Part shown: positions 54,980 to 64,000 of the stretch, one piece after another
Layout: each line of letters opens with the position of its first letter
Position numbering within the stretch: position 1 is the first letter of the stretch
Assembly (NCBI GenBank): GCA_016874055.1
Contig: VGVG01000003.1
Location: 62,001 to 126,000, forward strand
DNA length: 64,000 nt
Direction of reading: 5' to 3'
DNA from: Gammaproteobacteria bacterium
Lineage (GTDB): Bacteria > Pseudomonadota > Gammaproteobacteria > Steroidobacterales > Steroidobacteraceae
The notes under the pieces: model-generated
What the model saw: the letters and a program-made list of their open reading frames with translations, nothing else
Told to the model about the DNA's origin: nothing
Database searches by the model: none
Program-made: the position numbers and the translations under genes

Positions 54980-57256
54980 CTAGGCACCGATTAGCGGCAA
55001 CCGGCGGACCCGGCGACCGGTGAGAGTCGCCAGGGCGTTGGTAACCGCTGGTGCGACCGGGGGAACCCCCGGCTCGCCGACACCGCCCGGAGGCGCTTCG
55101 CTCGGCACGATGAACGTCTGGATGATTGGAGACTCGGCGAAACGCAGAATGGGGTAACTATCGAAGTTCCCCTGCTCGACCGCACCACCCTTGAAACTAA
55201 TGCGACCGTAAAGAGCAGCTGAGAGGGCAAAAACCACCGAACTCTCAAGCTGCTGTGCGACGAGATTGGGATTGACCGCGACGCCGCAATCGATACTCGC
55301 AAAGACTCGATGGATACGCGGCACACCACCCTCGCCCTCGGAAACTTCTGCGACAAGGCCGACTATGCTACCGAAGCTCTCATGCAGGGCGATACCCCGA
55401 GCGATCGGCTGACCATCGGCCGCGGTGCCCATTGGCGAGCCCCACCCGGCCCTCTCCGCCACCAACTTGAGCACAGCTGCATGACGCGGACGATCTTTGA
55501 GGTGACGAAGTCTGAATTCGACCGGATCGACTTTAGCAAGACGCGCCAATTCATCCATGAAAGATTCTTGGAAGAACGCTTGTTGAGAGTGGCCCACCGA
55601 CCGCCAGAAGCCGATACCCACCGGAAGTTCGACGGTCGTATGGGTGACCTTGTGATGGGCAAAGGCGTACGCCTGCCCGGTCGCCCCCTCAACATTACTC
55701 GTATCAGCCCCCGGAGCAGGCATATCGAACTGGCGAGGTATCGCCTGTGCTCCAATCGACTGACCGACCGAGTGCGAGTGATAGGCCGTGATCATCCCAG
55801 TGCCCGGATCGATCGCCGCCGAGAGTCGAGCTCGAACTGCAGGGCGGTAGAAGTCGTGACGCATATCGTGTTCGCGGCGCCACTGCAGCTGTACCAGTTT
55901 GTCGGGTACCGCTCGACCAATCGCCGCAGCAACCGCGACGAAGTCTGCATCGAGTCGGCGACCGAATGCGCCTCCGATTAGCACCGGTGCGAGTGACACC
56001 TGCTCAGCGTCGAGATCGAATACTTTGGCCGCAACATTACGTGCAACGTTCGGCACCTGCACACCTGCCCAGACCGTTGCCTTGGTGATTTCGTATTTGA
56101 CGGTACAGCAAAGCGGCTCCATCGCTGCGTGCGCAAGATAGGGAACCTCATAGTCCGAGCGTAGTACCGTCTTCGCCACGGTGATTATTGGATCCGCTGT
56201 GCCAATGTCACGATAGACCTGAACCTGTGAATCTGTCTCGAGCCCTCGCAAAAGTGACTTGTCGATCAGCGATTGATCAAAGGTGCCCGAGGCGCCAGGA
56301 TTCCAGCTCGCATTCAGCGACTGCACTGCACGATGTGCCCGCCAACGCTGATCGGCGACCACCGCAACGGCCGCGGGCGCACCCCTAGCCGCGGGAATCG
56401 CCAACACATGTACGACACCTGGCATTCCCCGTACCGCCGCTTCGTCGAACTTATTGAGGGTTCCGTCTGCAAACGGGCAGAGTTCGATTTCGGCATAGAG
56501 CATTCCAGGCTCGTGGATGTCCGATGCGAAGACTGCTCGACCCGTCACTTTGTCGATCGCCTCGAGACGCTTTGCCGGGGTCCCGATAAGCGTCCATTCC
56601 CTCGAGGACTTTAAAGGGAATTTGGAGGCGGGCTTCAGCGTATACTCGCCGAGCGACAGGATGGCGCCGAAGGTCAAAAATTGACCATCTGGACGTCGTA
56701 CTTTACCGGCGCTGACGGTACAGTCAGTCAGCCGAACTCCCCAGTGCCGAGCTGCCGCCTCCCGCAGCGTTTCGCGCGCCATGGCCCCCGCCTCGCGCAG
56801 TACGACCCAGAGGTCAGAAATGCTACTCGAACCGCCCGTCACCATGAACCCGATCTCGCGCACTAACTTCGCCGTAAAGTGCGTGGCTAATCGGGTCGAC
56901 ACTGACTGATCAGACTCGCTCAAGGGTGGGCTACCGCCGGCGATATTGACGTTGTTGTACACGCTTGCGATGGGCGCAGGAGCGATTTGAATTGCAGCGA
57001 GCGTGCATCCAAGCTCCTCGGCAAGCAGCATCGCAAGCCCCGTGTGTGTTCCCTGCCCTATCTCCGCTCGAGGCATAAATAGCGTGATCGAATCATCGCG
57101 TCCGATCCGCACCCACGCATTGGGGGTGAACGAACCGGGAATCTGCATTTGATCGGCGCCCCCCGTAAGTCGCTGGCGCGGCGGAAGCACACTCCATCCG
57201 ACGGCAAGCGCGCCCAGCGTTCCGAGCCCCATCCAGAGAACGGTGCGACGTTTCAT
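54980..57256 (-). CDS. Orphan molybdopterin subunit (isoquinoline oxidoreductase beta-like), coupled to uvrB
   Basis: A 758-residue molybdopterin-binding subunit of the xanthine oxidase family, paralogous to the gene at 19255. The N terminus has a twin-arginine-like signal ([20 protein letters not shown]). [40 protein letters not shown] and [20 protein letters not shown] are the family blocks. No [2Fe-2S] subunit is adjacent. The ATG overlaps the uvrB stop (ATGA). Pairing of an exported oxidoreductase with uvrB is unusual. Substrate and electron partner cannot be read. Confidence 0.87.
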   Translation of the reverse strand: MKRRTVLWMGLGTLGALAVGWSVLPPRQRLTGGADQMQIPGSFTPNAWVRIGRDDSITLFMPRAEIGQGTHTGLAMLLAEELGCTLAAIQIAPAPIASVYNNVNIAGGSPPLSESDQSVSTRLATHFTAKLVREIGFMVTGGSSSISDLWVVLREAGAMARETLREAAARHWGVRLTDCTVSAGKVRRPDGQFLTFGAILSLGEYTLKPASKFPLKSSREWTLIGTPAKRLEAIDKVTGRAVFASDIHEPGMLYAEIELCPFADGTLNKFDEAAVRGMPGVVHVLAIPAARGAPAAVAVVADQRWRAHRAVQSLNASWNPGASGTFDQSLIDKSLLRGLETDSQVQVYRDIGTADPIITVAKTVLRSDYEVPYLAHAAMEPLCCTVKYEITKATVWAGVQVPNVARNVAAKVFDLDAEQVSLAPVLIGGAFGRRLDADFVAVAAAIGRAVPDKLVQLQWRREHDMRHDFYRPAVRARLSAAIDPGTGMITAYHSHSVGQSIGAQAIPRQFDMPAPGADTSNVEGATGQAYAFAHHKVTHTTVELPVGIGFWRSVGHSQQAFFQESFMDELARLAKVDPVEFRLRHLKDRPRHAAVLKLVAERAGWGSPMGTAADGQPIARGIALHESFGSIVGLVAEVSEGEGGVPRIHRVFASIDCGVAVNPNLVAQQLESSVVFALSAALYGRISFKGGAVEQGNFDSYPILRFAESPIIQTFIVPSEAPPGGVGEPGVPPVAPAVTNALATLTGRRVRRLPLIGA

Positions 57257-59310
57257 CCGGCTTTCACCGCTGGCAAGCCAAATCCGGTCCGCCGCAAATT
57301 TTCAATATCATCTCTCAGCCGAGCAGCTTCTTCGAATTCGAGGTTACGCGCATGCTTAAACATTTCAGCTTCGAGTTGCTTCATACGACGCAAGGCCTGC
57401 TCCGGGCGCAATCCGTGCACTGCACTCTGGTCGGCTCCACGCGCCACTCTCTTAGACGTCTTACCGACTCGGGCGATCACCTGGCCCTTGGACGATGGCG
57501 CGGCGCCTTCGGCTCGCGCACCCTCCATGACATCGACAACTTGCTTGACGATGCTTCGCGGCGTGATGCCGTGCATCTCATTGAACGCTAGTTGCTTTAG
57601 CCGCCGACGCTCGGTTTCCTCGATCGCGCGCTGCATCGAATCCGTGATTCGGTCGGCATAGAGAATCGCACGCCCATTGACGTTGCGAGCCGCCCGACCG
57701 ATCGTCTGAATCAAGGAATTCATCGAGCGCAGGAATCCCTCCTTATCAGCATCGAGAATGGCCACCAGCGCGACCTCGGGCATGTCGAGACCTTCGCGCA
57801 AAAGATTAATACCGACCAGCACGTCGAATACTCCAAGACGCAGATCACGGATGATTTCGCTGCGCTCAACCGTTTCGATATCCGAATGCAGATATCGAAC
57901 TTTCACACCGTGCTCATCGAGATACTCGGTGAGATCTTCAGACATTCGCTTGGTAAGAGTCGTAATAAGCACCCGTTCCAGACCCTTCACGCACCGCAGA
58001 ATTTCGGATAGTACATCGTCAACCTGTGTACGCACCGGCCGAACCTCAACCATCGGATCGACGAGACCGGTAGGTCGTACCAACTGCTCGACCACTTGCG
58101 ACGCATACCGAGCCTCATAATCTCCAGGCGTCGCCGAGACAAATATCATCTGTGGCGCAAGTTGCTCCCACTCATCGAAACGTAGCGGACGGTTGTCAAG
58201 AGCTGAGGGTAATCGGAACCCATACTCGACCAAAGTTTCCTTACGGGACCGGTCGCCTTTATACATGGCACCGAGTTGCGGCAATGTCTGATGGCTTTCG
58301 TCGACGATGAGTAGCGAGTTCGACGGCAGATAATCGTAAAGACACGGTGGTGGCTTACCGGATTCGCGCCCGGATAAATATCGCGAGTAGTTCTCGATAC
58401 CCGCGCAGTACCCTATTTCTTTCATCATTTCCATATCGAACATCGTCCGCTGCTCAAGGCGTTGCGCCTCCACCAACTTGTCCGCCGCGCGCAGTTCTAT
58501 GAGCCGCTCGCACAACTCCTCGCGAATACGGTCGACGGCTTGAGTCAACCGATCCTTAGGCGTGACGAAGTGGGTACCGGGATAAACCGTATAGCGCGGT
58601 ACCTTCCGAGTAATCGACCCGGTCAAGGGATCAAAAATCGCAAGGCTCTCTATGGTCTCATCGAAAAGTTCGACCCGAATCGACTCCCTTTGTGACTCCG
58701 CGGGAAAGATATCGATGCAGTCGCCGCGTACGCGGAACGTACCCTGTGAAAAATCGATTTCATTGCGCGTGTATTGCATATCGGCAAGTCGCCGTAACAG
58801 TTTGCGCTGATCGAGCCGCTCGCCTCGCACCAGATGAAGCACCATCGCCAAATACGTCTCAGGGTCACCAAGGCCGTAGATCGAGGACACCGTAGCGACG
58901 ATGATGCAGTCCGGCCGCTCCAGTAGCGCCTTCGTCGCAGACAAACGCATTTGCTCAATATGCTCGTTGATGGACGCATCTTTCTCGATAAACGTATCGC
59001 TCGCTGGGACGTATGCCTCCGGCTGGTAGTAGTCGTAGTACGACACGAAGTACTCCACAGCGTTATCCGGAAAGAATTCGCGAAATTCGCCGTACAACTG
59101 AGCCGCAAGTGTCTTGTTATGCGCGAGGATTAAAGTTGGTCGTTGCACCGCCCGAATGACATTGGCGATGGTGAACGTTTTGCCGCTACCCGTGACGCCC
59201 AGCAAGGTCTGATGAGCGAGACCGCTCCTGAGACCGTCAATAAGCCCCGCGATGGCCACGGGTTGATCCCCAGCGGGCTGATAATCAGAGTTGAGTCGGA
59301 ATTCGCCCAT
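57253..59310 (-). CDS. uvrB: UvrABC excinuclease subunit B
   Basis: A 685-residue damage-recognition helicase of nucleotide excision repair. [14 protein letters not shown] is the Walker A motif, [19 protein letters not shown] contains the beta-hairpin tyrosines, [20 protein letters not shown] and [18 protein letters not shown] are helicase motifs, and the C-terminal UVR domain ([20 protein letters not shown]) binds UvrC. Standard length, intact. Its stop overlaps the next gene. Confidence 0.97.
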   Translation of the reverse strand: MGEFRLNSDYQPAGDQPVAIAGLIDGLRSGLAHQTLLGVTGSGKTFTIANVIRAVQRPTLILAHNKTLAAQLYGEFREFFPDNAVEYFVSYYDYYQPEAYVPASDTFIEKDASINEHIEQMRLSATKALLERPDCIIVATVSSIYGLGDPETYLAMVLHLVRGERLDQRKLLRRLADMQYTRNEIDFSQGTFRVRGDCIDIFPAESQRESIRVELFDETIESLAIFDPLTGSITRKVPRYTVYPGTHFVTPKDRLTQAVDRIREELCERLIELRAADKLVEAQRLEQRTMFDMEMMKEIGYCAGIENYSRYLSGRESGKPPPCLYDYLPSNSLLIVDESHQTLPQLGAMYKGDRSRKETLVEYGFRLPSALDNRPLRFDEWEQLAPQMIFVSATPGDYEARYASQVVEQLVRPTGLVDPMVEVRPVRTQVDDVLSEILRCVKGLERVLITTLTKRMSEDLTEYLDEHGVKVRYLHSDIETVERSEIIRDLRLGVFDVLVGINLLREGLDMPEVALVAILDADKEGFLRSMNSLIQTIGRAARNVNGRAILYADRITDSMQRAIEETERRRLKQLAFNEMHGITPRSIVKQVVDVMEGARAEGAAPSSKGQVIARVGKTSKRVARGADQSAVHGLRPEQALRRMKQLEAEMFKHARNLEFEEAARLRDDIENLRRTGFGLPAVKAG

Positions 59311-59430
59311 ATGGCCCTACTATATCGCCTCAGGGCGACCGATGTTTCGTGGGTCAGCCAGCGATTCCGCGGAGCCGCTTGACGCGTCGACGCACATTCC
59401 AGAAAATGCGCGCCACTTTTCGCCTGCAGT

Positions 59431-59506
59431 TCCCCGGTAGCTCAGTCGGTAGAGCGTCGGACTGTTAATCCGCAGGTCGCTGGTTCGAGTCCAGCCCGGG
59501 GAGCCA
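59431..59506 (+). tRNA. tRNA-Asn (GTT)
   Basis: A 76-base cloverleaf with encoded CCA: TCCCCGGTAGCTCAGTCGG at the start, anticodon loop TGTTAAT with GTT, T arm GGTTCGAGTCC and acceptor CCGGGGA. An IS481-type remnant begins about 38 bases downstream, so the 3' side of this tRNA borders a recombined region. Confidence 0.96.
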
Positions 59507-59543
59507 AATCTCTGTTGTCTATTCCGACCACATGGGTAACGGA

Positions 59544-59934
59544 TTATTCCGGAGACATCGGTAACACCTTAGCATCGAAGGGGTTCGGGGCGCACTCGAA
59601 GTGAGCGCTCTCGTGGTCGAAGAACCTAAAGTCGTAATGCATGAAGCTGACGAGTCAGACGCTCTCGCTGATCTCTTTGACGCCAACGGTTTGACCGGCG
59701 AGCGCTTTGCTTAGGCTGACCTTTTTTCGATCGATGCAGAGTCTGCCGCAGCGGGTGATGGTGATCGCCTTGTCGTGGAAGGGATAGTCGAGCTCTCCGA
59801 TGCCGGTGTAGGGGCGCGGTGAGGGTGGATAGAGCTCGCTCGGTGTCTTCATACCAAGCGCTTGATGCGGGCGTACCTGATTGAACTCATCAACGAACGT
59901 GTCGAAGCGCGCTTGCTGCTGTCGATGGAGCGCA
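59544..59934 (-). pseudogene. IS481-type transposase remnant
   Basis: The C-terminal 130 residues of a DDE integrase-core transposase. QQQARFDTFVDEFNQVRPHQ, ALGMKTPSELYPPSPRPYTG and LDYPFHDKAITITRCGRLCI are the typical tail of IS481-family transposases. A TGA replaces the expected Trp codon after EISESV, but the frame continues with LVSFMHYDFRFFDHESAHFE and stops at 59544. No N-terminal half exists. The flank at 59515-59560 (CCATGGTTACC-like, CCGGAGACATCGGTAAC) resembles an IS end. Not functional. Confidence 0.8.
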
Positions 59935-59947
59935 CAGCGAATTTATG

Positions 59948-59988
59948 GGAATAAAGATCGAAAACCGTGGTCCGTCCCCTTTTATTCC
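59948..59988. repeat. REP-like inverted repeat
   Basis: GGAATAAA and TTTATTCC (8 bp, perfect) flank a 25-base segment with GTGGTCCGTCCCC. The combination GGACGGACCAC next to an A/T-rich inverted repeat resembles REP/BIME sequences linked to RAYT transposases in gammaproteobacteria. No RAYT gene is in the window, so the class is inferred. Confidence 0.45.
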
Positions 59989-60007
59989 AATTATTTGAAA
60001 GTCTTAC

Positions 60008-60041
60008 CGCAGAGGCGCGGAGACGCAGAGGTGACGCAGAG
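60008..60041 (+). repeat. CGCAGAG-type short direct repeats
   Basis: CGCAGAGGCGCGGAGACG CAGAGGTGACGCAGAG contains CGCAGAG three times plus a close variant (CGCGGAG) within 34 bases. Such CGCAGAG tandems occur as dispersed intergenic repeats in several proteobacteria. It lies between the IS481 remnant and the lipoprotein gene. Confidence 0.55.
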
Positions 60042-60114
60042 AAAAACGCGGCAAATAAATCGCCCTCGGTGAGTGCTTTTCTCTGTGTTCTCTCTAGTGA
60101 AATGAGGTCGTCGC

Positions 60115-62178
60115 TTAGCAGCGCAAGGCGTTGAGCCGGGTGCTGAACTTGAAATCGGCGACCCACAGGTAGCCGTTGGCGACCAGCAGATGTGCCGGCA
60201 TCATGAAGCCATCGGCATAGCTGCCGCCGTGCCTGCCGACACGGCCGAGCGAGACGTCCGGCGCGACGTCGGCGAGAGCGGCGGTGATGCTGTTCCATAC
60301 ATAGACATGGTTATTCTGCGCATCGGCCAGATATAGCCGGCCGTCCTTGAGATAGGCGGCGGTGGGCCAGAAGCGCAAGCCGCCGGCCGCCGCGGTGGCC
60401 TTGGCGGCGGCGATCTCGCCGAGTTTGGCCGCACTGCTGCCCAGCCTGGCGATCTCGAACAGCGTCACCTTGCCGCCGGGCGTGCCCGACGGCACCGCCA
60501 GGGTGGTACCGTCCGACGACAGCCTGCCCGCCCAGTCGACATCCAGCGTGAAGCGCGGCGTGCTGGTGGCATCCGGCAGGGCATCGAACACATACACCTT
60601 GCCGGCTGCCGAGTCGGCAAGGTAGAGATAGCGCTCGTCCAGCGCCACGCCGCCGAGGGTCTTGAAGCTCACCGGGCCGATGCCTTGCGGGAAGTGTAGG
60701 TCGGGTGCCTGGTCCTGGTCGGGCAGTGTCTTCCAGATCGCCACGCTGGTGCCGCCGACGGTGACGAAGCGGCCGTTGTGGAGATCGTTGTCTTCGCTGA
60801 ACAGGCCGCGACGGAGCAAATCGATGCTGTAGTCGTAGCGCGCTCCGTTGCTCGTCGGTATTGTCCTCCAGACATAGACCTTGCCGTCGTAGCCGGAACC
60901 AGCCACCAGCCGGGTGCCGTCGCTTGCAGGTACGGCGTTCTGGATGAAGCCCTGACTGATCAGTGTGTTGGTCGTCGCGTCCGGGGTGCCGATGGCGAAG
61001 TCGGGCGCACTTGCCGCGCTAAGCACGCTACGCCAGCCGAGGATCGCGTTGCCGTTGTAGCTTGCCGCATACAGGCGGCCATCCGGAAGCAGTGCCAGGG
61101 CGCTGCCATCCATGCCGTTAAAGCCCATGTTGCCCAGCGTCCCCGCACCTAGTTGCAGCGCGGGACTGGCCAGAGCCGTGGCGCTGGCCGGCACCCCGCT
61201 GTAGATATTGATTACTGGTGACGCCATCAGCAGGAAGCGCCCATCCGGCGCCAGGACGCCATTGCCGGGAAACTGGCCGCAGTTCGCCGCCGTACATTTG
61301 TCATGCGTGCCGTAGTAGGAATACGGCTGATCCGAGGTCGGGAAGCTGTTCCAGACGAAGGCGCCTTTACCGCTGCCGGTGACATTGCGCGCATTGTGAT
61401 CGCCGATCAGCAGATAGCTCCGGCCATCGGTCGCGATGTTGCGCGGCGTGCCGAAGTCGTTCCCGCCGCTAACGTTGCGCGCGGTCAGGGTATAGCTGGG
61501 GGGCGTTTCGGCGGCGGCGGGAAACGTGTTCCAGACGTTGACCATGCCGATCGAGGTCGATGAAACGATGAGGCGCTGCCCGTCGGTCCATACCCCCCAC
61601 GGCCATTCGATGCGTGCCTGGCTACCGTTACGACTGCCGAGGGTCAGCACTAGGTCAGGAGTCTGGCCATTGCGCGTCGGCAGGCTGTTCCACACCAGCA
61701 CGCGGTCGTTGCCGGAATCGGCCACCACCAGCTTGCCGCCGCCGAACACCAGCTGGCCGGGGAAATTCATCTGCTCCGGCTTGCTGCCGGCAAGACTCTG
61801 AATCATGTCGGGCTGGCCGAGCACGATGTCGGGTGCGGTGTTCGCCGTCGGCGCCTGCTTCCAGATCAGTACCCGGTTGTTCATCCTGTCGGCCATTGCC
61901 AGCGCGACACCGTCGCTGGCGATACCTCCGGGATGATTGAAGAGCTGGGCGCCGCCGCTATTGTTCAGCCCGGGTACGCCGAGGGCCAGATCGACCGCCT
62001 GTGCGCTGCGCAGGACGCCGGTACATGCGAAGGCTACCGGAGGTGCTGGAGTTGGTGATGTCCCGGGTGTGGTCGGCGCCGCGACCGGGACGACGCCATC
62101 GTCGCCGCCTCCTCCTGAACATCCGCAGAACAGCAGGGCAACCAGCAGACAGACTGAGAGCACGGTGGTGAGTGACAT
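60115..62178 (-). CDS. Secreted beta-propeller lipoprotein with NHL-like repeats
   Basis: A 687-residue protein that I can place only by fold. The N terminus is a lipoprotein signal (MSLTTVLSVCLLVALLFCGC, lipobox ending in Cys20), followed by a Thr/Pro linker. At least eight repeats of about 50-60 residues follow, each with a VxVWNSxPT core and a PDxxLG partner, for example NRVLIWKQAPTANTAPDIVL, DRVLVWNSLPTRNGQTPDLV and GKVYVFDALPDATSTPRFTL. NHL/PQQ-like beta-propellers are used as surface binding or sensor proteins. GGGGAGG precedes the ATG. GC-rich codon use differs from neighbours, and IS remnants lie on both sides, so horizontal transfer is likely. Function unknown. Confidence 0.8.
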   Translation of the reverse strand: MSLTTVLSVCLLVALLFCGCSGGGGDDGVVPVAAPTTPGTSPTPAPPVAFACTGVLRSAQAVDLALGVPGLNNSGGAQLFNHPGGIASDGVALAMADRMNNRVLIWKQAPTANTAPDIVLGQPDMIQSLAGSKPEQMNFPGQLVFGGGKLVVADSGNDRVLVWNSLPTRNGQTPDLVLTLGSRNGSQARIEWPWGVWTDGQRLIVSSTSIGMVNVWNTFPAAAETPPSYTLTARNVSGGNDFGTPRNIATDGRSYLLIGDHNARNVTGSGKGAFVWNSFPTSDQPYSYYGTHDKCTAANCGQFPGNGVLAPDGRFLLMASPVINIYSGVPASATALASPALQLGAGTLGNMGFNGMDGSALALLPDGRLYAASYNGNAILGWRSVLSAASAPDFAIGTPDATTNTLISQGFIQNAVPASDGTRLVAGSGYDGKVYVWRTIPTSNGARYDYSIDLLRRGLFSEDNDLHNGRFVTVGGTSVAIWKTLPDQDQAPDLHFPQGIGPVSFKTLGGVALDERYLYLADSAAGKVYVFDALPDATSTPRFTLDVDWAGRLSSDGTTLAVPSGTPGGKVTLFEIARLGSSAAKLGEIAAAKATAAAGGLRFWPTAAYLKDGRLYLADAQNNHVYVWNSITAALADVAPDVSLGRVGRHGGSYADGFMMPAHLLVANGYLWVADFKFSTRLNALRC

Positions 62179-62302
62179 GGCGTATTCCTCCCCAATCGTG
62201 TTGGTGAGCTTAACGAAGGAAAGGATAGGAAATTCAACGCTATTGTCCAGCCCGCTTTGCTTGGTCCAGTGTTGAAGTGAGTTCAGGCAGCCTTTTCGGG
62301 GG

Positions 62303-62602
62303 TTATCGGGAAGATCCGAGGACTCGGGGGCGAGCCCCCCAGGTCTCGGGCGCGGGGGGTCGATAGCCGAGGGCGCTGTGCGGGCGAACCCGGTTGGAGT
62401 GGTCTCGCCATGGTTCGATCAGCACCTGTGCGTCACGTAAGGTGTAAAAGAGCTCGCCGTTCAACAGCTCATCTCGGAGCTTGCCATTAAAGCTCTCGCA
62501 GTAGCCGTTCTCCCAAGGACTGCCGGGCGCGATGTGCAGCGTCTTCGTGCCGAGCTTGTCCAGCCACTCGCGCAGCTTCATCGCCACCATCTCCGGGCCG
62601 TA
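62303..62602 (-). pseudogene. IS3-type transposase remnant
   Basis: About 95 C-terminal residues of an IS3-family OrfB integrase-core protein: GPEMVAMKLREWLDKLG, ENGYCESFNGKLRDELLNGE and RDHSNRVRPHSALGYRPPAP with the catalytic Glu region. The N-terminal part is cut at about 62603, where the IS110-type element begins, so that insertion probably broke it. Inverted TGGACCA-like ends lie downstream near 62250-62270. Confidence 0.82.
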
Positions 62603-64000
62603 GTACATACGGAACTTTGAGGAAGCAGGTAGCCAGCCATCGCCAGGTTCGACATCCTGAGGGTGTTCTAGAACCTTAGGAGGACTCTGACGATGGCTAG
62701 CTCCACCGATGTTACTCCAGTCAAAACCTGGGTGGCGATTGACGTGGCGAAGTTCACCAACCTAGCGCTGATGGAGTTTCCGGACGGCAAGCGAAAACAG
62801 TTTCGCTTTCGTCACTGCGCAGAAGATTACGACCAGTTGGTGTCTTCGTTGCGTTTGGGGTCGGCTCCGACTCGGATTGCTTTCGAGCCCACCGGTGATT
62901 ATCACCGCGCGCTCGGTTACCGACTGGTATCTGAGGGATTTGATGTCGTGTTGGTCTCTTCCGTCGCCGGCGCCCGGATGCGCGAAGCGATCTTTAACTC
63001 GGGGGATAAAAACGACCCCAAAGACGCACAAGTGATTTTGCAATTGATGAAGCAAGGAATGACGCTGCGGTATTGTGATCCGCTGATCCTGAAGACGCAT
63101 GACCTGCAGGAGCTCTCGAAGACCTATCACTCGATCGCGATCGCCCGTAAACGCTTGCAGCATGTTTTGCTGACCCATTACTTGCCGCTGTACTTCCCGG
63201 AGATGGAGACGTTCTGGACCAGCACGCGCAACGAATGGTTCATCCGCTTCCTGATCGAGTTCCCGACCCCAGCCAGCATTACCTCGATGACCTTCGCCGA
63301 TTTCCGCGAAGCCATTTGGGTCTCGATGGGGCGCCGCGTTCACAAGGAAGACAAAATCGCCGAGATTTACCGGTTGCAGCTGAGTCGCTATCTCGAACTC
63401 TGTCAGCATCGCCGTGCACTTGAGAGCAAGGCTGATGAGATTTTGAGCCGAGGCGTCGATTATCAGCATTTGCGCTCGGTACCCGGTATCGGACCGATCG
63501 TCGCCCTGATCATCCTGGCAGAAGCCGGCGATCTGCGCCGCTTTACTCATCATCGGCAATTTCTCAAATATTGCGGGCTCGATCTCGCCAAAAACCAATC
63601 GGGCGTCTCCCGCTCGCGCGAGCAACTCTCCAAGCGCGGTAATGCCCGATTGCGAGGGGGGCGCTCTGGCAAGCGGCACTCAGTGCCGTACGGATGCGCG
63701 AGAACGCCTTTCGGGACAAGTTCCAGCGCTATACCGCCACAGCGCCGCTTGACCCCGATCTGCGACGCAAAGCGCGTGTCGCCGTCACGGCGAAAATGGC
63801 GCGGATCGTTTATGCACTGATTAAATACGGACAACCTTATCGGCATTACCTTGATGCGTTTACACCCAGCGGATCGATCCCTAACAAACGGGCCGTGGAG
63901 GCCTTCCGGACCTCGTAGATAATGCTCGGACCTTCCGCTGGGACCTTACGCTGTGTTTTGTGCGAGCAAGACCGTCGTGACGTGGCGGATCTTGTGTTGA
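62603..64000 (+). mobile_element. IS110-family insertion sequence (3' end beyond window)
   Basis: Left boundary is set where the IS3 frame breaks (about 62603). An approximately 90-base 5' noncoding part precedes the transposase; the 3' noncoding part runs to the window end. IS110 elements lack classical inverted repeats and are guided by a structured noncoding RNA from one end. Neither right end nor target duplication is visible. Boundaries are approximate. Confidence 0.65.
62693..63918 (+). pseudogene. IS110-family transposase interrupted at a G6 tract
   Basis: A DEDD-type recombinase. The RuvC-like domain shows Asp17 in TWVAIDVAKFTN, Glu65 in RIAFEPTGDYHRA and Asp108/Asp111 in SGDKNDPKDAQVIL; the C-terminal Tnp20 domain has LRSVPGIGPIVALIILAEAG and FLKYCGLDLAKNQSGVSRSR. 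At GGGGGG (63656-63661) frame 0 leaves the homologous track and runs on to 63820. The rest of the family sequence (VRMRENAFRDKFQRYTATAP to the TAG at 63918) lies in the -1 frame. Either the gene is broken or the run allows -1 slippage (CGA GGG GGG CGC). GGAGGA precedes the ATG. An assembly error is also possible. Confidence 0.85.

Noticed and set aside
55310-55981. 223-residue plus-strand frame opposite the second molybdopterin subunit
   Set aside because: No domain, opposite a clear conserved gene.
60008-60041. CRISPR array
   Set aside because: Repeat units are seven bases with no spacers and no cas genes in the window.
62762-63679. 305-residue minus-strand frame opposite the IS110 transposase
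   Set aside because: It mirrors the transposase in another frame; no homologous blocks.

Overview
The window is a gene-dense, moderately GC-rich bacterial chromosome segment that reads as a gammaproteobacterium. The evidence is the order tRNA-Val, thrS, infC, rpmI, rplT, pheS, pheT, ihfA, merR-like, tRNA-Pro, a fabD-fabG-acpP-fabF-mltG-tmk-holB block, a TonB-ExbB-ExbD-ExbD cluster and an ilvC gene behind a Leu/Val-rich leader peptide, a plan known from Xanthomonas-type genomes. A Xanthomonadales, Nevskiales or Steroidobacterales-like host fits best, but this is inference without a phylogeny.

Layout. 1-3.6 kb: ilvC (cut by the window edge) with an upstream leader-peptide attenuator, divergent from an M17 aminopeptidase and ilvD. 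4-8.9 kb: tonB-exbB-exbD-exbD and two secreted TPR paralogues. 9-22.9 kb: an accessory catabolic locus. On the minus strand lie a class III CoA transferase, a cysteine hydrolase, a VOC protein, a SAM methyltransferase and a small coiled protein. On the plus strand lie an HMG-CoA-lyase-like enzyme, hydantoinase A and B, a second cysteine hydrolase, an orphan molybdopterin oxidoreductase subunit and a DASS carrier. The content suggests breakdown of an N-containing ring or N-carbamoyl compound to a CoA-activated acid. 23-25.8 kb: a decayed DUF418 pseudogene, noncoding DNA and an MTA/SAH nucleosidase. 25.8-28.7 kb: a phosphatase-fold protein and a FadJ/FadB-like protein.

28.6-34.8 kb (minus): replication, cell-wall and fatty-acid genes, with fabF apparently starting at CTG. 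34.8-40.3 kb: gspG to gspN of type II secretion with overlapping genes, without gspC-F. 40.3-47.2 kb (minus): an AlaA-like aminotransferase and an almost gapless run leuC-leuD-HMGL-CoA transferase-glutaryl-CoA dehydrogenase, which joins leucine-type isomerase genes to a CoA-ester cleavage module. 47.4-55 kb (minus): the translation block, with infC starting at ATC. 55-59.3 kb: uvrB, whose stop overlaps the start of a second orphan molybdopterin subunit.

59.4-64 kb: a recombined end. Next to tRNA-Asn lie an IS481-type transposase remnant, REP-like repeats, a GC-rich secreted beta-propeller lipoprotein, an IS3-type remnant, and an IS110-type transposase whose C-terminal part is in the -1 frame after a run of six G. 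The main candidates for new biology are the 9-22.9 kb catabolic locus and the leuCD-linked CoA module; both functions are inferred from domain content and gene order.
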